Source: Cavia porcellus
Lineage: Eukaryota > Chordata > Mammalia > Rodentia > Caviidae
DNA length: 64,000 bases
Assembly: GCF_034190915.1 (NCBI RefSeq)
Contig: NW_026947692.1
Location: forward strand, 1-64,000
Reading direction: 5' to 3'
Shown one piece after another: positions 1 through 12,200 of this stretch. Under the pieces are notes generated by a model. That model searched no databases and was not told the DNA's origin. It saw nothing but the letters and a program-made list of their open reading frames with translations. The translations under genes and the position numbers were made by a program. Within the stretch, counting starts at the first letter, position 1; the number at the start of each line of letters is the position of its first letter.

Positions 1-65
1 GAATCCAATGTAACACACCCATACAATGCGCACCACCCCGTGATGTTTTTCTCACTGCTACTAGT

Positions 66-735
66 GAATCTAATGTAACACACACCCATACAATGCGCAC
101 CACCACGTGATGTTTTTCTCACTGCTACTAGTGAATGTAATGTAACACACACCCATACAATGCGCACCACCCCGTGATGTTTTTCACACTGCTACTAGTG
201 AATCTAATGTAACACACACCCATACAATGCGCACCACCCCGTGATGTTTTTCTCACTCCTACTAGTGAATCTAATGTAACACACACCCATACAATGCGTA
301 CCACCCCGTGATGTTTTTCTCACTCCTACTAGTGAATGTAATGTAACACACACCCATACAATGCGCACCACCCCGTGATGTTTTTCTCACTGCTACTAGT
401 GAATCTAATGTAACACACACCCATACAATGCGCACCACGACGTGATGTTTTTCTCACTGCTACTAGTGAATGTAATGTAACACACACCCATACAATGCGC
501 ACCACCCCGTGATGTTTTTCACACTGCTACTAGTGAATCTAATGTAACACACACCCATACAATGCGCACCACCCCGTGATGTTTTTCTCACTCCTACTAG
601 TGAATCTAATGTAACACACACCCATACAATGCGTACCACCCCGTGATGTTTTTCTCACTCCTACTAGTGAATGTAATGTAACACACACCCATACAATGCG
701 CACCACCCCGTGATGTTTTTCTCACTGCTACTAGT
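66..735 (+). repeat. Local tandem duplication of five monomers (335 bp) in R1
   Basis: Monomers 66, 133, 200, 267 and 334 are repeated in order at 401, 468, 535, 602 and 669. The unusual TTTTCACAC of monomer 133 recurs in 468, and GCGTACC of 267 recurs in 602. One difference seen is CACCACCACG in the first copy and CACCACGACG in the second. A1 and A2 have a single copy, so the duplication is private to R1. Confidence 0.88.
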
Positions 736-802
736 GAATCTAATGTAACACACACCCATACAATGCGCACCACCGCGTGATGTTTTTCTCACTCCTACTA
801 GT

Positions 803-867
803 GAATGTAATGTAACACACACATACAATGCGCAATACCCCGTGATGTTTTTCTCACTCCTACTAGT
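803..867 (+). repeat. 65-bp monomer of the GCAATACC type
   Basis: This monomer lost the CC of the CA/C tract (ACACACATAC) and also has CC changed to AT downstream, giving GCGCAATACC. The two changes travel together in about thirty copies, for example 4947, 10561, 16509, 18111, 19643, 40570, 42437, 46579, 52127, 55467, 56738, 58009, 60944 and 62813. It usually follows a monomer with CACCGCGTG. Copies at 55934 and 57205 carry the AT change in a full 67-bp monomer with a longer CA tract, either an intermediate or a re-expansion. I found none between about 20 and 40 kb. Confidence 0.93.
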
Positions 868-1470
868 GAATCCAATGTAACACACACCCATACAATGCGC
901 ACCACCCCGTGATGTTTTTCTCACTCCTACTAGTGAATCTAATGTAACACACACCCATAGAATGCGCACCACCCCGTGATGTTTTTCTCACTCCTACTAG
1001 TGAATGTAATGTAACACACACCCATACAATGCGCACCACCCCGTGATGTTTTTCTCACTCCTACTAGTGAATCCAATGTAACACACACCCATACAATGCG
1101 CACCACCCCGTGATGTTTTTCTCACTGCTACTAGTGAATCTAATGTAACACACACCCATACAATGCGCACCACCCCGTGATGTTTTTCTCACTCCTTCTA
1201 CTGAATGTAATGTAACACACACCCATACAATGCGCACCACCCCGTGATGTTTTTCTCACTGCTACTAGTGAATGTAATGTAACACACACCCATACAATGC
1301 GCACCACCCCGTGATGTTTTTCTCACTGCTACTAGTGAATGTAATGTAACACACACCCATACAATGCGCACCACCCCGTGATGTTTTTCTCACTGCTACT
1401 AGTGAATCTAATGTAACACACACCCATACAATGCGCACCACCCCGTGATGTTTTTCTCACTCCTACTAGT

Positions 1471-1536
1471 GAATGTAATGTAACACACACCCATACAATG
1501 CGCACCACCCGTGATGTTTTTCTCACTCCTACTAGT
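1471..1536 (+). repeat. 66-bp monomer, one C lost in the C run
   Basis: The C run before GTGATG has three C instead of four, so the next GAAT falls 66 bases on. The matching monomer in block A2 (about 11229) has the full length, so the loss looks private to this copy. A second 66-bp monomer is at 18974-19039. Confidence 0.9.
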
Positions 1537-2139
1537 GAATGTAATGTAACACACACCCATACAATGCGCACCACCCCGTGATGTTTTTCTCACTCCTACT
1601 AGTGAATGTAATGTAACACACACCCATACAATGCGCACCACCCCGTGATGTTTTTCTCACTCCTACTAGTGAATGTAATGTTACACACACCCATACAATG
1701 CGCACCACCCCGTGATGTTTTTCTCACTGCTACTAGTGAATCCAATGTAACACACACCCATACAATGCGCACCAGCCCGTGATGTTTTTCTCACTGCTAC
1801 TAGTGAATCCAATGTAACACACACCCATACAATGCGCACCACCCCGTGATGTTTTTCTCACTGCTACTAGTGAATCTAATGTAACACACACCCATACAAT
1901 GCGCACCACCCCGTGATGTTTTTCTCACTGCTACTAGTGAATCTAATGTAACACACACCCATACAATGCGCACCACCGCGTGATGTTTTTCTCACTGCTA
2001 CTAGTGAATCTAATGTAACACACACCCATACAATGCGCACCACCCCGTGATGTTTTTCTCACTCCTACTAGTGAATCCAATGTAACACACACCCATACAA
2101 TGCGCACCACCCCGTGATGTTTTTCTCACTCCTACTAGT

Positions 2140-2269
2140 GAATCCAATGTAACACACCCATACAATGCGCACCACCCCGTGATGTTTTTCTCACTCCTAC
2201 TAGTGAATCCAATGTAACACACCCATACAATGCGCACCACCCCGTGATGTTTTTCTCACTCCTACTAGT
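2140..2269 (+). repeat. Two adjacent 65-bp monomers of the CA-loss type
   Basis: Monomers 2140-2204 and 2205-2269 each lack one CA in the CA/C tract and read AACACACCCATAC. About fifty such 65-bp monomers are scattered through the window, for example at 1, 4481, 9159, 14907, 28549, 40704, 45716 and 61210. They recur at equivalent positions in the large duplicated blocks, so most were copied with the blocks. The cause was probably replication slippage in the dinucleotide tract. They keep the Rap1-like core. Confidence 0.93.
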
Positions 2270-3207
2270 GAATCTAATGTAACACACACCCATAGAATGC
2301 GCACCACCCCGTGATGTTTTTCTCACTCCTACTAGTGAATCTAATGTAACACACACCCATACAATGCGCACCACCCTGTGATGTTTTTCTCACTCCTACT
2401 AGTGAATGTAATGTAACACACACCCATACAATGCGCACCACCCCGTGATGTTTTTCTCACTCCTACTAGTGAATGTAATGTAACACACACCCATACAATG
2501 CGCACCACCCCGTGATGTTTTTCTCACTCCTACTAGTGAATGTAATGTAACACACACCCATACAATGCGCACCACCCCGTGATGTTTTTCTCACTCCTAC
2601 TATTGAATGTAATGTAACACACACCCATACAATGCGCACCACCCCGTGATGTTTTTCTCACTCCTACTAGTGAATGTAATGTAACACACACCCATACAAT
2701 GCGCACCACCCCGTGATGTTTTTCTCACTCCTACTAGTGAATCCAATGTAACACACACCCATACAATGCGCACCACCCCGTGATGTTTTTCTCACTGCTA
2801 CTAGTGAATCTAATGTAACACACACCCATACAATGCGCACCACCCCGTGATGTTTTTCTCACTGCTACTAGTGAATCTAATGTAGCACACACCCATACAA
2901 TGCGCACCACCCCGTGATGTTTTTCTCACTGCTACTAGTGAATCTAATGTAGCACACACCCATACAATGCGCACCACCCCGTGATGTTTTTCTCACTCCT
3001 ACTAGTGAATCTAATGTAACACACACCCATACAATGCGCACCACCCCGTGATGTTTTTTTCACTGCTACTAGTGAATGTAATGTAACACACACCCATACA
3101 ATGCGCACCACCCCGTGATGTTTTTCTCACTGCTACTAGTGAATGTAATGTAACACACACCCATACAATGCGCACCACCCCGTGATGTTTTTCTCACTGC
3201 TACTAGT

Positions 3208-3274
3208 GAATCTAATGTAACACACACCCATACAATGCGCACCACCCCGTGATGTTTTTCTCACTGCTACTAGT
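3208..3274 (+). repeat. Consensus-type 67-bp monomer (reference copy)
   Basis: This copy carries the commonest state at each site and is used here as the coordinate reference. Landmarks by monomer base: GAAT 1-4, variable pair 5-6, CA/C tract 14-22, Rap1-like ACACCCATACAAT 17-29, HhaI site GCGC 30-33, CpGs at 31-32 and 41-42, C4 run 38-41, GTGA 42-45, T5 run 48-52, TCACT 54-58, variable base 59, SpeI site ACTAGT 62-67. Confidence 0.95.
3224..3236 (+). other. Rap1-consensus-like motif, present in nearly every monomer
   Basis: ACACCCATACAAT (monomer bases 17-29) agrees with the budding-yeast Rap1 consensus ACACCCRYACAYM at all positions except the twelfth (A for Y). It survives in the CA-loss 65-bp monomers and is destroyed in the GCAATACC-type monomers. 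Whether any host protein binds it is unknown; the match may be chance. This instance stands for all copies. Confidence 0.4.
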
Positions 3275-3276
3275 GA
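3261..3276. other. 16-bp dyad across the monomer junction
   Basis: TCACT and AGTGA are perfect 5-bp inverted arms separated by six bases. The upstream GTGA (3249-3252) can also pair with the same TCAC across an 8-base T-rich loop, so two hairpins compete. The commonest polymorphism (base 59) lies in the loop and leaves the arms intact; the CTACTACTGAAT and CTAGGGAAT variants break the right arm. Confidence 0.5.
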
Positions 3277-3609
3277 ATCTAATGTAACACACACCCATAC
3301 AATGCGCACCACCCCGTGATGTTTTTCTCACTGCTACTAGTGAATCTAATGTAACACACACCCATACAATGCGCACCACCCCGTGATGTTTTTCTCACTC
3401 CTACTAGTGAATGTAATGTAACACACACCCATACAATGCGCACCACACCGTGATGTTTTTCTCACTGCTACTAGTGAATGTAATGTAACACACACCCATA
3501 CAATGCGCACCACCCCGTGATGTTTTTCTCACTGCTACTAGTGAATGTAATGTAACACACACCCATACAATGCGCACCACCCCGTGATGTTTTTCTCACT
3601 GCTACTAGT

Positions 3610-6600
3610 GAATCTAATGTAACACACACCCATACAATGGGCACCACCCCGTGATGTTTTTCTCACTCCTACTAGTGAATCCAATGTAACACACACCCAT
3701 ACAATGCGCACCACCCCGTGATGTTTTTCTCACTCCTACTAGTGAATCCAATGTAACACACACCCATACAATGCGCACCACCCCGTGATGTTTTTCTCAC
3801 TGCTACTAGTGAATCTAATGTAACACACACCCATACAATGCGCACCACCCCGTGATGTTTTTCTCACTGCTACTAGTGAATCTAATGTAACACACACCCA
3901 TACAATGCGCACCACCCCGTGATGTTTTTCTCACTGCTACTAGTGAATCTAATGTAACACACACCCATACAATGCGCACCACCCCGTGATGTTTTTCTCA
4001 CTGCTACTAGTGAATCTAATGTAACACACACCCATACAATGCGCACCACCCCGTGATGTTTTTCTCACTGCTACTAGTGAATCTAATGTAACACACACCC
4101 ATACAATGCGCACCACCCCGTGATGTTTTTCTCACTGCTACTATTGAATCTAATGTAACACACACCCATAAAATGCGCACCACCCCGTGATGTTTTTCTC
4201 ACTGCTACTAGTGAATCTAATGTAACACACACCCATACAATGCGCACCACCCCGTGATGTTTTTCTCACTGCTACTAGTGAATCTAATGTAACACACACC
4301 CATACAATGCGCACCACCCCGTGATGTTTTTCTCACTGCTACTAGTGAATCTAATGTAACACACACCCATACAATGCGCACCACCCCGTGATGTTTTTCT
4401 CACTCCTACTAGTGAATCCAATGTAACACACACCCATACAATGTGCACCACCCCATGATGTTTTTCTCACTCCTACTAGTGAATCCAATGTAACACACCC
4501 ATACAATGCGCACCACCCCGTGATGTTTTTCTCACTGCTACTAGTGAATCTAATGTAACACACACCCATACAATGCGCACCACCACGTGATGTTTTTCTC
4601 ACTGCTACTAGTGAATGTAATGTAACACACACCCATACAATGCGCACCACCCCGTGATGTTTTTCACACTGCTACTAGTGAATCTAATGTAACACACACC
4701 CATACAATGCGCACCACCCCGTGATGTTTTTCTCACTCCTACTAGGGAATCTAATGTAACACACACCCATACAATGCGTACCACCCCGTGATGTTTTTCT
4801 CACTCCTACTAGTGAATGTAATGTAACACACACCCATACAATGCGCACCACCCCGTGATGTTTTTCTCACTGCTACTAGTGAATCTAATGTAACACACAC
4901 CCATACAATGCGCACCACCGCGTGATGTTTTTCTCACTCCTACTAGTGAATGTAATGTAACACACACATACAATGCGCAATACCCCGTGATGTTTTTCTC
5001 ACTCCTACTAGTGAATCCAATGTAACACACACCCATACAATGCGCACCACCCCGTGATGTTTTTCTCACTCCTACTAGTGAATCTAATGTAACACACACC
5101 CATACAATGCGCACCACCCCGTGATGTTTTTCTCACTCCTACTAGTGAATGTAATGTAACACACACCCATACAATGCGCACCACCCCGTGATGTTTTTCT
5201 CACTCCTACTAGTGAATCCAATGTAACACACACCCATACAATGCGCACCACCCCGTGATGTTTTTCTCACTGCTACTAGTGAATCTAATGTAACACACAC
5301 CCATACAATGCGCACCACCCCGTGATGTTTTTCTCACTCCTTCTACTGAATGTAATGTAACACACACCCATACAATGCGCACCACCCCGTGATGTTTTTC
5401 TCACTGCTACTAGTGAATGTAATGTAACACACACCCATACAATGCGCACCACCCCGTGATGTTTTTCTCACTGCTACTAGTGAATGTAATGTAACACACA
5501 CCCATACAATGCGCACCACCCCGTGATGTTTTTCTCACTCCTACTAGTGAATGTAATGTAACACACACCCATACAATGCGCACCACCCCGTGATGTTTTT
5601 CTCACTCCTACTAGTGAATGTAATGTAACACACACCCATACAATGCGCACCACCCCGTGATGTTTTTCTCACTCCTACTAGTGAATGTAATGTTACACAC
5701 ACCCATACAATGCGCACCACCCCGTGATGTTTTTCTCACTGCTACTAGTGAATCCAATGTAACACACACCCATACAATGCGCACCAGCCCGTGATGTTTT
5801 TCTCACTGCTACTAGTGAATCCAATGTAACACACACCCATACAATGCGCACCACCCCGTGATGTTTTTCTCACTGCTACTAGTGAATCTAATGTAACACA
5901 CACCCATACAATGCGCACCACCCCGTGATGTTTTTCTCACTGCTACTAGTGAATCTAATGTAACACACACCCATACAATGCGCACCACCGCGTGATGTTT
6001 TTCTCACTGCTACTAGTGAATCTAATGTAACACACACCCATACAATGCGCACCACCCCGTGATGTTTTTCTCACTCCTACTAGTGAATCCAATGTAACAC
6101 ACACCCATACAATGCGCACCACCCCGTGATGTTTTTCTCACTCCTACTAGTGAATCCAATGTAACACACCCATACAATGCGCACCACCCCGTGATGTTTT
6201 TCTCACTCCTACTAGTGAATCCAATGTAACACACCCATACAATGCGCACCACCCCGTGATGTTTTTCTCACTCCTACTAGTGAATCTAATGTAACACACA
6301 CCCATACAATGCGCACCACCCCGTGATGTTTTTCTCACTCCTACTAGTGAATCTAATGTAACACACACCCATACAATGCGCACCACCCCGTGATGTTTTT
6401 CTCACTCCTACTAGTGAATGTAATGTAACACACACCCATACAATGCGCACCACCCCGTGATGTTTTTCTCACTGCTACTAGTGAATCTAATGTAACACAC
6501 ACCCATACAATGCGCACCACCCCGTGATGTTTTTCTCACTGCTACTAGTGAATCTAATGTAACACACACCCATACAATGCGCACCACCCCGTGATGTTTT

Positions 6601-9223
6601 TCTCACTGCTACTAGTGAATCTAATGTAAAACACACCCATACAATGCGCACCACCCCGTGATGTTTTTCTCACTGCTACTAGTGAATCTAATGTAACACA
6701 CACCCATACAATGCGCACCACCCCGTGATGTTTTTCTCACTGCTACTAGTGAATCTAATGTAACACACACCCATACAATGCGCACCACCCCGTGATGTTT
6801 TTCTCACTCCTACTAGTGAATGTAATGTAACACACACCCATACAATGCGCACCACCCCGTGATGTTTTTCTCACTCCTACTACTGAATGTAATGTAACAC
6901 ACACCCATACAATGCGCACCACCCCGTGATGTTTTTCTCACTCCTACTAGTGAATGTAATGGAACACACACCCATACAATGCGCACCACCCCATGATGTT
7001 TTTCTCACTCCTACTAGTGAATGTAATGTAACACACACCCATACAATGCGCACCACCCCGTGATGTTTTTCTCACTCCTACTAGTGAATGTAATGTAACA
7101 CACACCCATACAATGCGCACCACCCCGTGATGATTTTCTCACTCCTACTAGTGAATGTAATGTAACACACACCCATACAATGCGCACCACCCCGTGATGT
7201 TTTTCTCACTCCTACTAGTGAATGTAATGTAACACACACCCATACAATGCGCACCACCCCGTCATGTTTTTCTCACTCCTACTAGTGAATGTAATGTAAC
7301 ACACACCCATACAATGCGCACCACCCCGTGATGTTTTTCTCACTCCTACTAGTGAATGTAATGTAACACACACCCATACAATGCGCACCACCCCGTGATG
7401 TTTTTCTCACTCCTACTAGTGAATCTAATGTAACACACACCCATACAATGCGCACCACCCCGTGATGTTTTTCTCACTCCTACTAGTGAATCCAATGTAA
7501 CACACACCCATACAATGCGCACCACCCCGTGATGTTTTTCTCACTCCTACTAGTGAATCCAATGTAACACACACCCATACAATGCGCACCACCCCGTGAG
7601 GTTTTTCTCACTCCTACTAGTGAATCCAATGTAACACACACCCATACAATGCGCACCACCCCGTGATGTTTTTCTCACTCCTACTAGTGAATCCAATGTA
7701 ACACACACCCATACAATGCGCACCACCCCGTGATGTTTTTCTCACTCCTACTAGTGAATCCAATGTAACACACACCCATACAATGCGCACCACCCCGTGA
7801 TGTTTTTCTCACTCCTACTAGTGAATGTAATGTAACACACACCCATACAATGCGCACCACCCCGTGATGTTTTTCTCACTCCTACTAGTGAATGTAATGT
7901 AACACACACCCATACAATGCGCACCACCCCGTGATGTTTTTCTCACTCCTACTAGTGAATGTAATGTTACACACACCCATACAATGCGCACCACCCCGTG
8001 ATGTTTTTCTCACTGCTACTAGTGAATCCAATGTAACACACACCCATACAATGCGCACCACCCCGTGATGTTTTTCTCACTGCTACTAGTGAATCCAATG
8101 TAACACACACCCATACAATGCGCACCACCCCGTGATGTTTTTCTCACTGCTACTAGTGAATCTAATGTAACACACACCCATACAATGCGCACCACCCCGT
8201 GATGTTTTTCTCACTGCTACTAGTGAATCTAATGTAACACACACCCATACAATGCGCACCACCGCGTGATGTTTTTCTCACTGCTACTAGTGAATCTAAT
8301 GTAACACACACCCATACAATGCGCACCACCCCGTGATGTTTTTCTCACTCCTACTAGTGAATCCAATGTAACACACACCCATACATTGCGCACCACCCCG
8401 TGATGTTTTTCTCACTCCTACTAGTGAATCCAATGTAACACACCCCTACAATGCGCACCACCCTGTGATGTTTTTCTCACTCCTACTAGTGAATCCAATG
8501 TAACACACCCATACAATGCGCACCACCCCGTGATGTTTTTCTCACTCCTACTAGTGAATCTAATGTAACACACACCCATACAATGCGCACCAGCCCGTGA
8601 TGTTTTTCTCACTCCTACTAGTGAATCTAATGTAACACACACCCATACAATGCGCACCACCCCGTGATGTTTTTCTCACTCCTACTAGTGAATGTAATGT
8701 AACACACACCCATACAATGCGCACCACCCCGTGATGTTTTTCTCACTGCTACTAGTGAATCTAATGTAACACACACCCATACAATGCGCACCACCCCGTG
8801 ATGTTTTTCTCACTGCTACTAGTGAATCTAATGTAACACACACCCATACAATGCGCACCACCCCGTGATGTTTTTCTCACTCCTACTAGTGAATCTAATG
8901 TAACACACACCCATACAATGCGCACCACCCCGTGATGTTTTTCTCACTGCTACTAGTGAATGTAATGTAAAACACACTCATACAATGCGCACCACCCCGT
9001 GTTGTTTTTCTCACTGCTATTAGTGAATGTAATGTAACACACACCCATACAATGCGTACCACCCCGTGATGTTTTTCTCACTCCTACTAGTGAATGTAAT
9101 GTAACACACACCCATACAATGCGCACCACCCCGTGATGTTTTTCTCACTTCTACTAGTGAATCTAATGTAACACACCCATACAATGCGCACCACCCCGTG
9201 ATGTTTTTCTCACTGCTACTAGT
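3610..9223 (+). repeat. Block A1: 5614-bp higher-order unit, 84 monomers
   Basis: A1 is followed immediately by a near-identical copy (A2). The offset is +5614 from 3610 to about 5530 and +5748 thereafter. The length is 84 x 67 less 14, as expected for seven 65-bp monomers. Shared rare markers include the GTGCACCACCCCATG monomer (4441 and 10057), CATAAAATG (4168 and 9782), ATGTTACAC (5692 and 11440), CCCCTACAAT (8443 and 14191) and AAAACACACTCATAC (about 8970 and 14718). Private changes in A1 include CTAGGGAAT at about 4744 and CGTGAGG at about 7596. Confidence 0.9.
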
Positions 9224-12200
9224 GAATCTAATGTAACACACACCCATACAATGCGCACCACCCCGTGATGTTTTTCTCACTCCTACTAGTGAATCCAATG
9301 TAACACACACCCATACAATGCGCACCACCCCGTGATGTTTTTCTCACTCCTACTAGTGAATCCAATGTAACACACACCCATACAATGCGCACCACCCCGT
9401 GATGTTTTTCTCACTGCTACTAGTGAATCTAATGTAACACACACCCATACAATGCGCACCACCCCGTGATGTTTTTCTCACTGCTACTAGTGAATCTAAT
9501 GTAACACACACCCATACAATGCGCACCACCCCGTGATGTTTTTCTCACTGCTACTAGTGAATCTAATGTAACACACACCCATACAATGCGCACCACCCCG
9601 TGATGTTTTTCTCACTGCTACTAGTGAATCTAATGTAACACACACCCATACAATGCGCACCACCCCGTGATGTTTTTCTCACTGCTACTAGTGAATCTAA
9701 TGTAACACACACCCATACAATGCGCACCACCCCGTGATGTTTTTCTCACTGCTACTATTGAATCTAATGTAACACACACCCATAAAATGCGCACCACCCC
9801 GTGATGTTTTTCTCACTGCTACTAGTGAATCTAATGTAACACACACCCATACAATGCGCACCACCCCGTGATGTTTTTCTCACTGCTACTAGTGAATCTA
9901 ATGTAACACACACCCATACAATGCGCACCACCCCGTGATGTTTTTCTCACTGCTACTAGTGAATCTAATGTAACACACACCCATACAATGCGCACCACCC
10001 CGTGATGTTTTTCTCACTCCTACTAGTGAATCCAATGTAACACACACCCATACAATGTGCACCACCCCATGATGTTTTTCTCACTCCTACTAGTGAATCC
10101 AATGTAACACACCCATACAATGCGCACCACCCCGTGATGTTTTTCTCACTGCTACTAGTGAATCTAATGTAACACACACCCATACAATGCGCACCACCAC
10201 GTGATGTTTTTCTCACTGCTACTAGTGAATGTAATGTAACACACACCCATACAATGCGCACCACCCCGTGATGTTTTTCACACTGCTACTAGTGAATCTA
10301 ATGTAACACACACCCATACAATGCGCACCACCCCGTGATGTTTTTCTCACTCCTACTAGTGAATCTAATGTAACACACACCCATACAATGCGTACCACCC
10401 CGTGATGTTTTTCTCACTCCTACTAGTGAATGTAATGTAACACACACCCATACAATGCGCACCACCCCGTGATGTTTTTCTCACTGCTACTAGTGAATCT
10501 AATGTAACACACACCCATACAATGCGCACCACCGCGTGATGTTTTTCTCACTCCTACTAGTGAATGTAATGTAACACACACATACAATGCGCAATACCCC
10601 GTGATGTTTTTCTCACTCCTACTAGTGAATCCAATGTAACACACACCCATACAATGCGCACCACCCCGTGATGTTTTTCTCACTCCTACTAGTGAATCTA
10701 ATGTAACACACACCCATACAATGCGCACCACCCCGTGATGTTTTTCTCACTCCTACTAGTGAATGTAATGTAACACACACCCATACAATGCGCACCACCC
10801 CGTGATGTTTTTCTCACTCCTACTAGTGAATCCAATGTAACACACACCCATACAATGCGCACCACCCCGTGATGTTTTTCTCACTGCTACTAGTGAATCT
10901 AATGTAACACACACCCATACAATGCGCACCACCCCGTGATGTTTTTCTCACTCCTTCTACTGAATGTAATGTAACACACACCCATACAATGCGCACCACC
11001 CCGTGATGTTTTTCTCACTGCTACTAGTGAATGTAATGTAACACACACCCATACAATGCGCACCACCCCGTGATGTTTTTCTCACTGCTACTAGTGAATG
11101 TAATGTAACACACACCCATACAATGCGCACCACCCCGTGATGTTTTTCTCACTGCTACTAGTGAATCTAATGTAACACACACCCATACAATGCGCACCAC
11201 CCCGTGATGTTTTTCTCACTCCTACTAGTGAATGTAATGTAACACACACCCATACAATGCGCACCACCCCGTGATGTTTTTCTCACTCCTACTAGTGAAT
11301 GTAATGTAACACACACCCATACAATGCGCACCACCCCGTGATGTTTTTCTCACTCCTACTAGTGAATGTAATGTAACACACACCCATACAATGCGCACCA
11401 CCCCGTGATGTTTTTCTCACTCCTACTAGTGAATGTAATGTTACACACACCCATACAATGCGCACCACCCCGTGATGTTTTTCTCACTGCTACTAGTGAA
11501 TCCAATGTAACACACACCCATACAATGCGCACCAGCCCGTGATGTTTTTCTCACTGCTACTAGTGAATCCAATGTAACACACACCCATACAATGCGCACC
11601 ACCCCGTGATGTTTTTCTCACTGCTACTAGTGAATCTAATGTAACACACACCCATACAATGCGCACCACCCCGTGATGTTTTTCTCACTGCTACTAGTGA
11701 ATCTAATGTAACACACACCCATACAATGCGCACCACCGCGTGATGTTTTTCTCACTGCTACTAGTGAATCTAATGTAACACACACCCATACAATGCGCAC
11801 CACCCCGTGATGTTTTTCTCACTCCTACTAGTGAATCCAATGTAACACACACCCATACAATGCGCACCACCCCGTGATGTTTTTCTCACTCCTACTAGTG
11901 AATCCAATGTAACACACCCATACAATGCGCACCACCCCGTGATGTTTTTCTCACTCCTACTAGTGAATCCAATGTAACACACCCATACAATGCGCACCAC
12001 CCCGTGATGTTTTTCTCACTCCTACTAGTGAATCTAATGTAACACACACCCATACAATGCGCACCACCCCGTGATGTTTTTCTCACTCCTACTAGTGAAT
12101 CTAATGTAACACACACCCATACAATGCGCACCACCCCGTGATGTTTTTCTCACTCCTACTAGTGAATGTAATGTAACACACACCCATACAATGCGCACCA

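Larger units (their letters stand above)
1..2470 (+). repeat. Block R1: partial copy of the A unit
   Basis: From 401 this block matches A1 at offset +4145, including the rare markers TTTTCACAC (about 510 and 4655), GCGTACC (about 632), CACCGCGTG (about 773) and the GCAATACC monomer (803 and 4947). After about 1400 the offset falls to +4012 because R1 has two monomers (67 + 66 bp) that A1 lacks. Similarity stops near 2470, where the series of bases 5-6 and 59 diverges. The left end is cut by the window. Confidence 0.85.
2471..3609 (+). repeat. Link region of plain monomers between R1 and A1
   Basis: About 17 full-length 67-bp monomers with no short copies. Two carry TGTAGCACAC (2874 and 2941). 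I saw no long-range match to the A blocks here and no non-satellite DNA. Confidence 0.75.

Noticed and set aside
664..972. Many minus-strand ORFs of 64-146 codons with similar proteins
   Set aside because: They repeat at the satellite period, switch among the three frames of one monomer, end at the same monomer stop, and have no unique start context, domain or codon-level conservation. They are by-products of a 67-bp repeat with occasional 65-bp copies.
3249..3264. Rho-independent terminator (hairpin followed by T run)
   Set aside because: The stems are only 4-5 bp, the T run lies in the loop rather than after the stem, and the signal is in every monomer without any gene.
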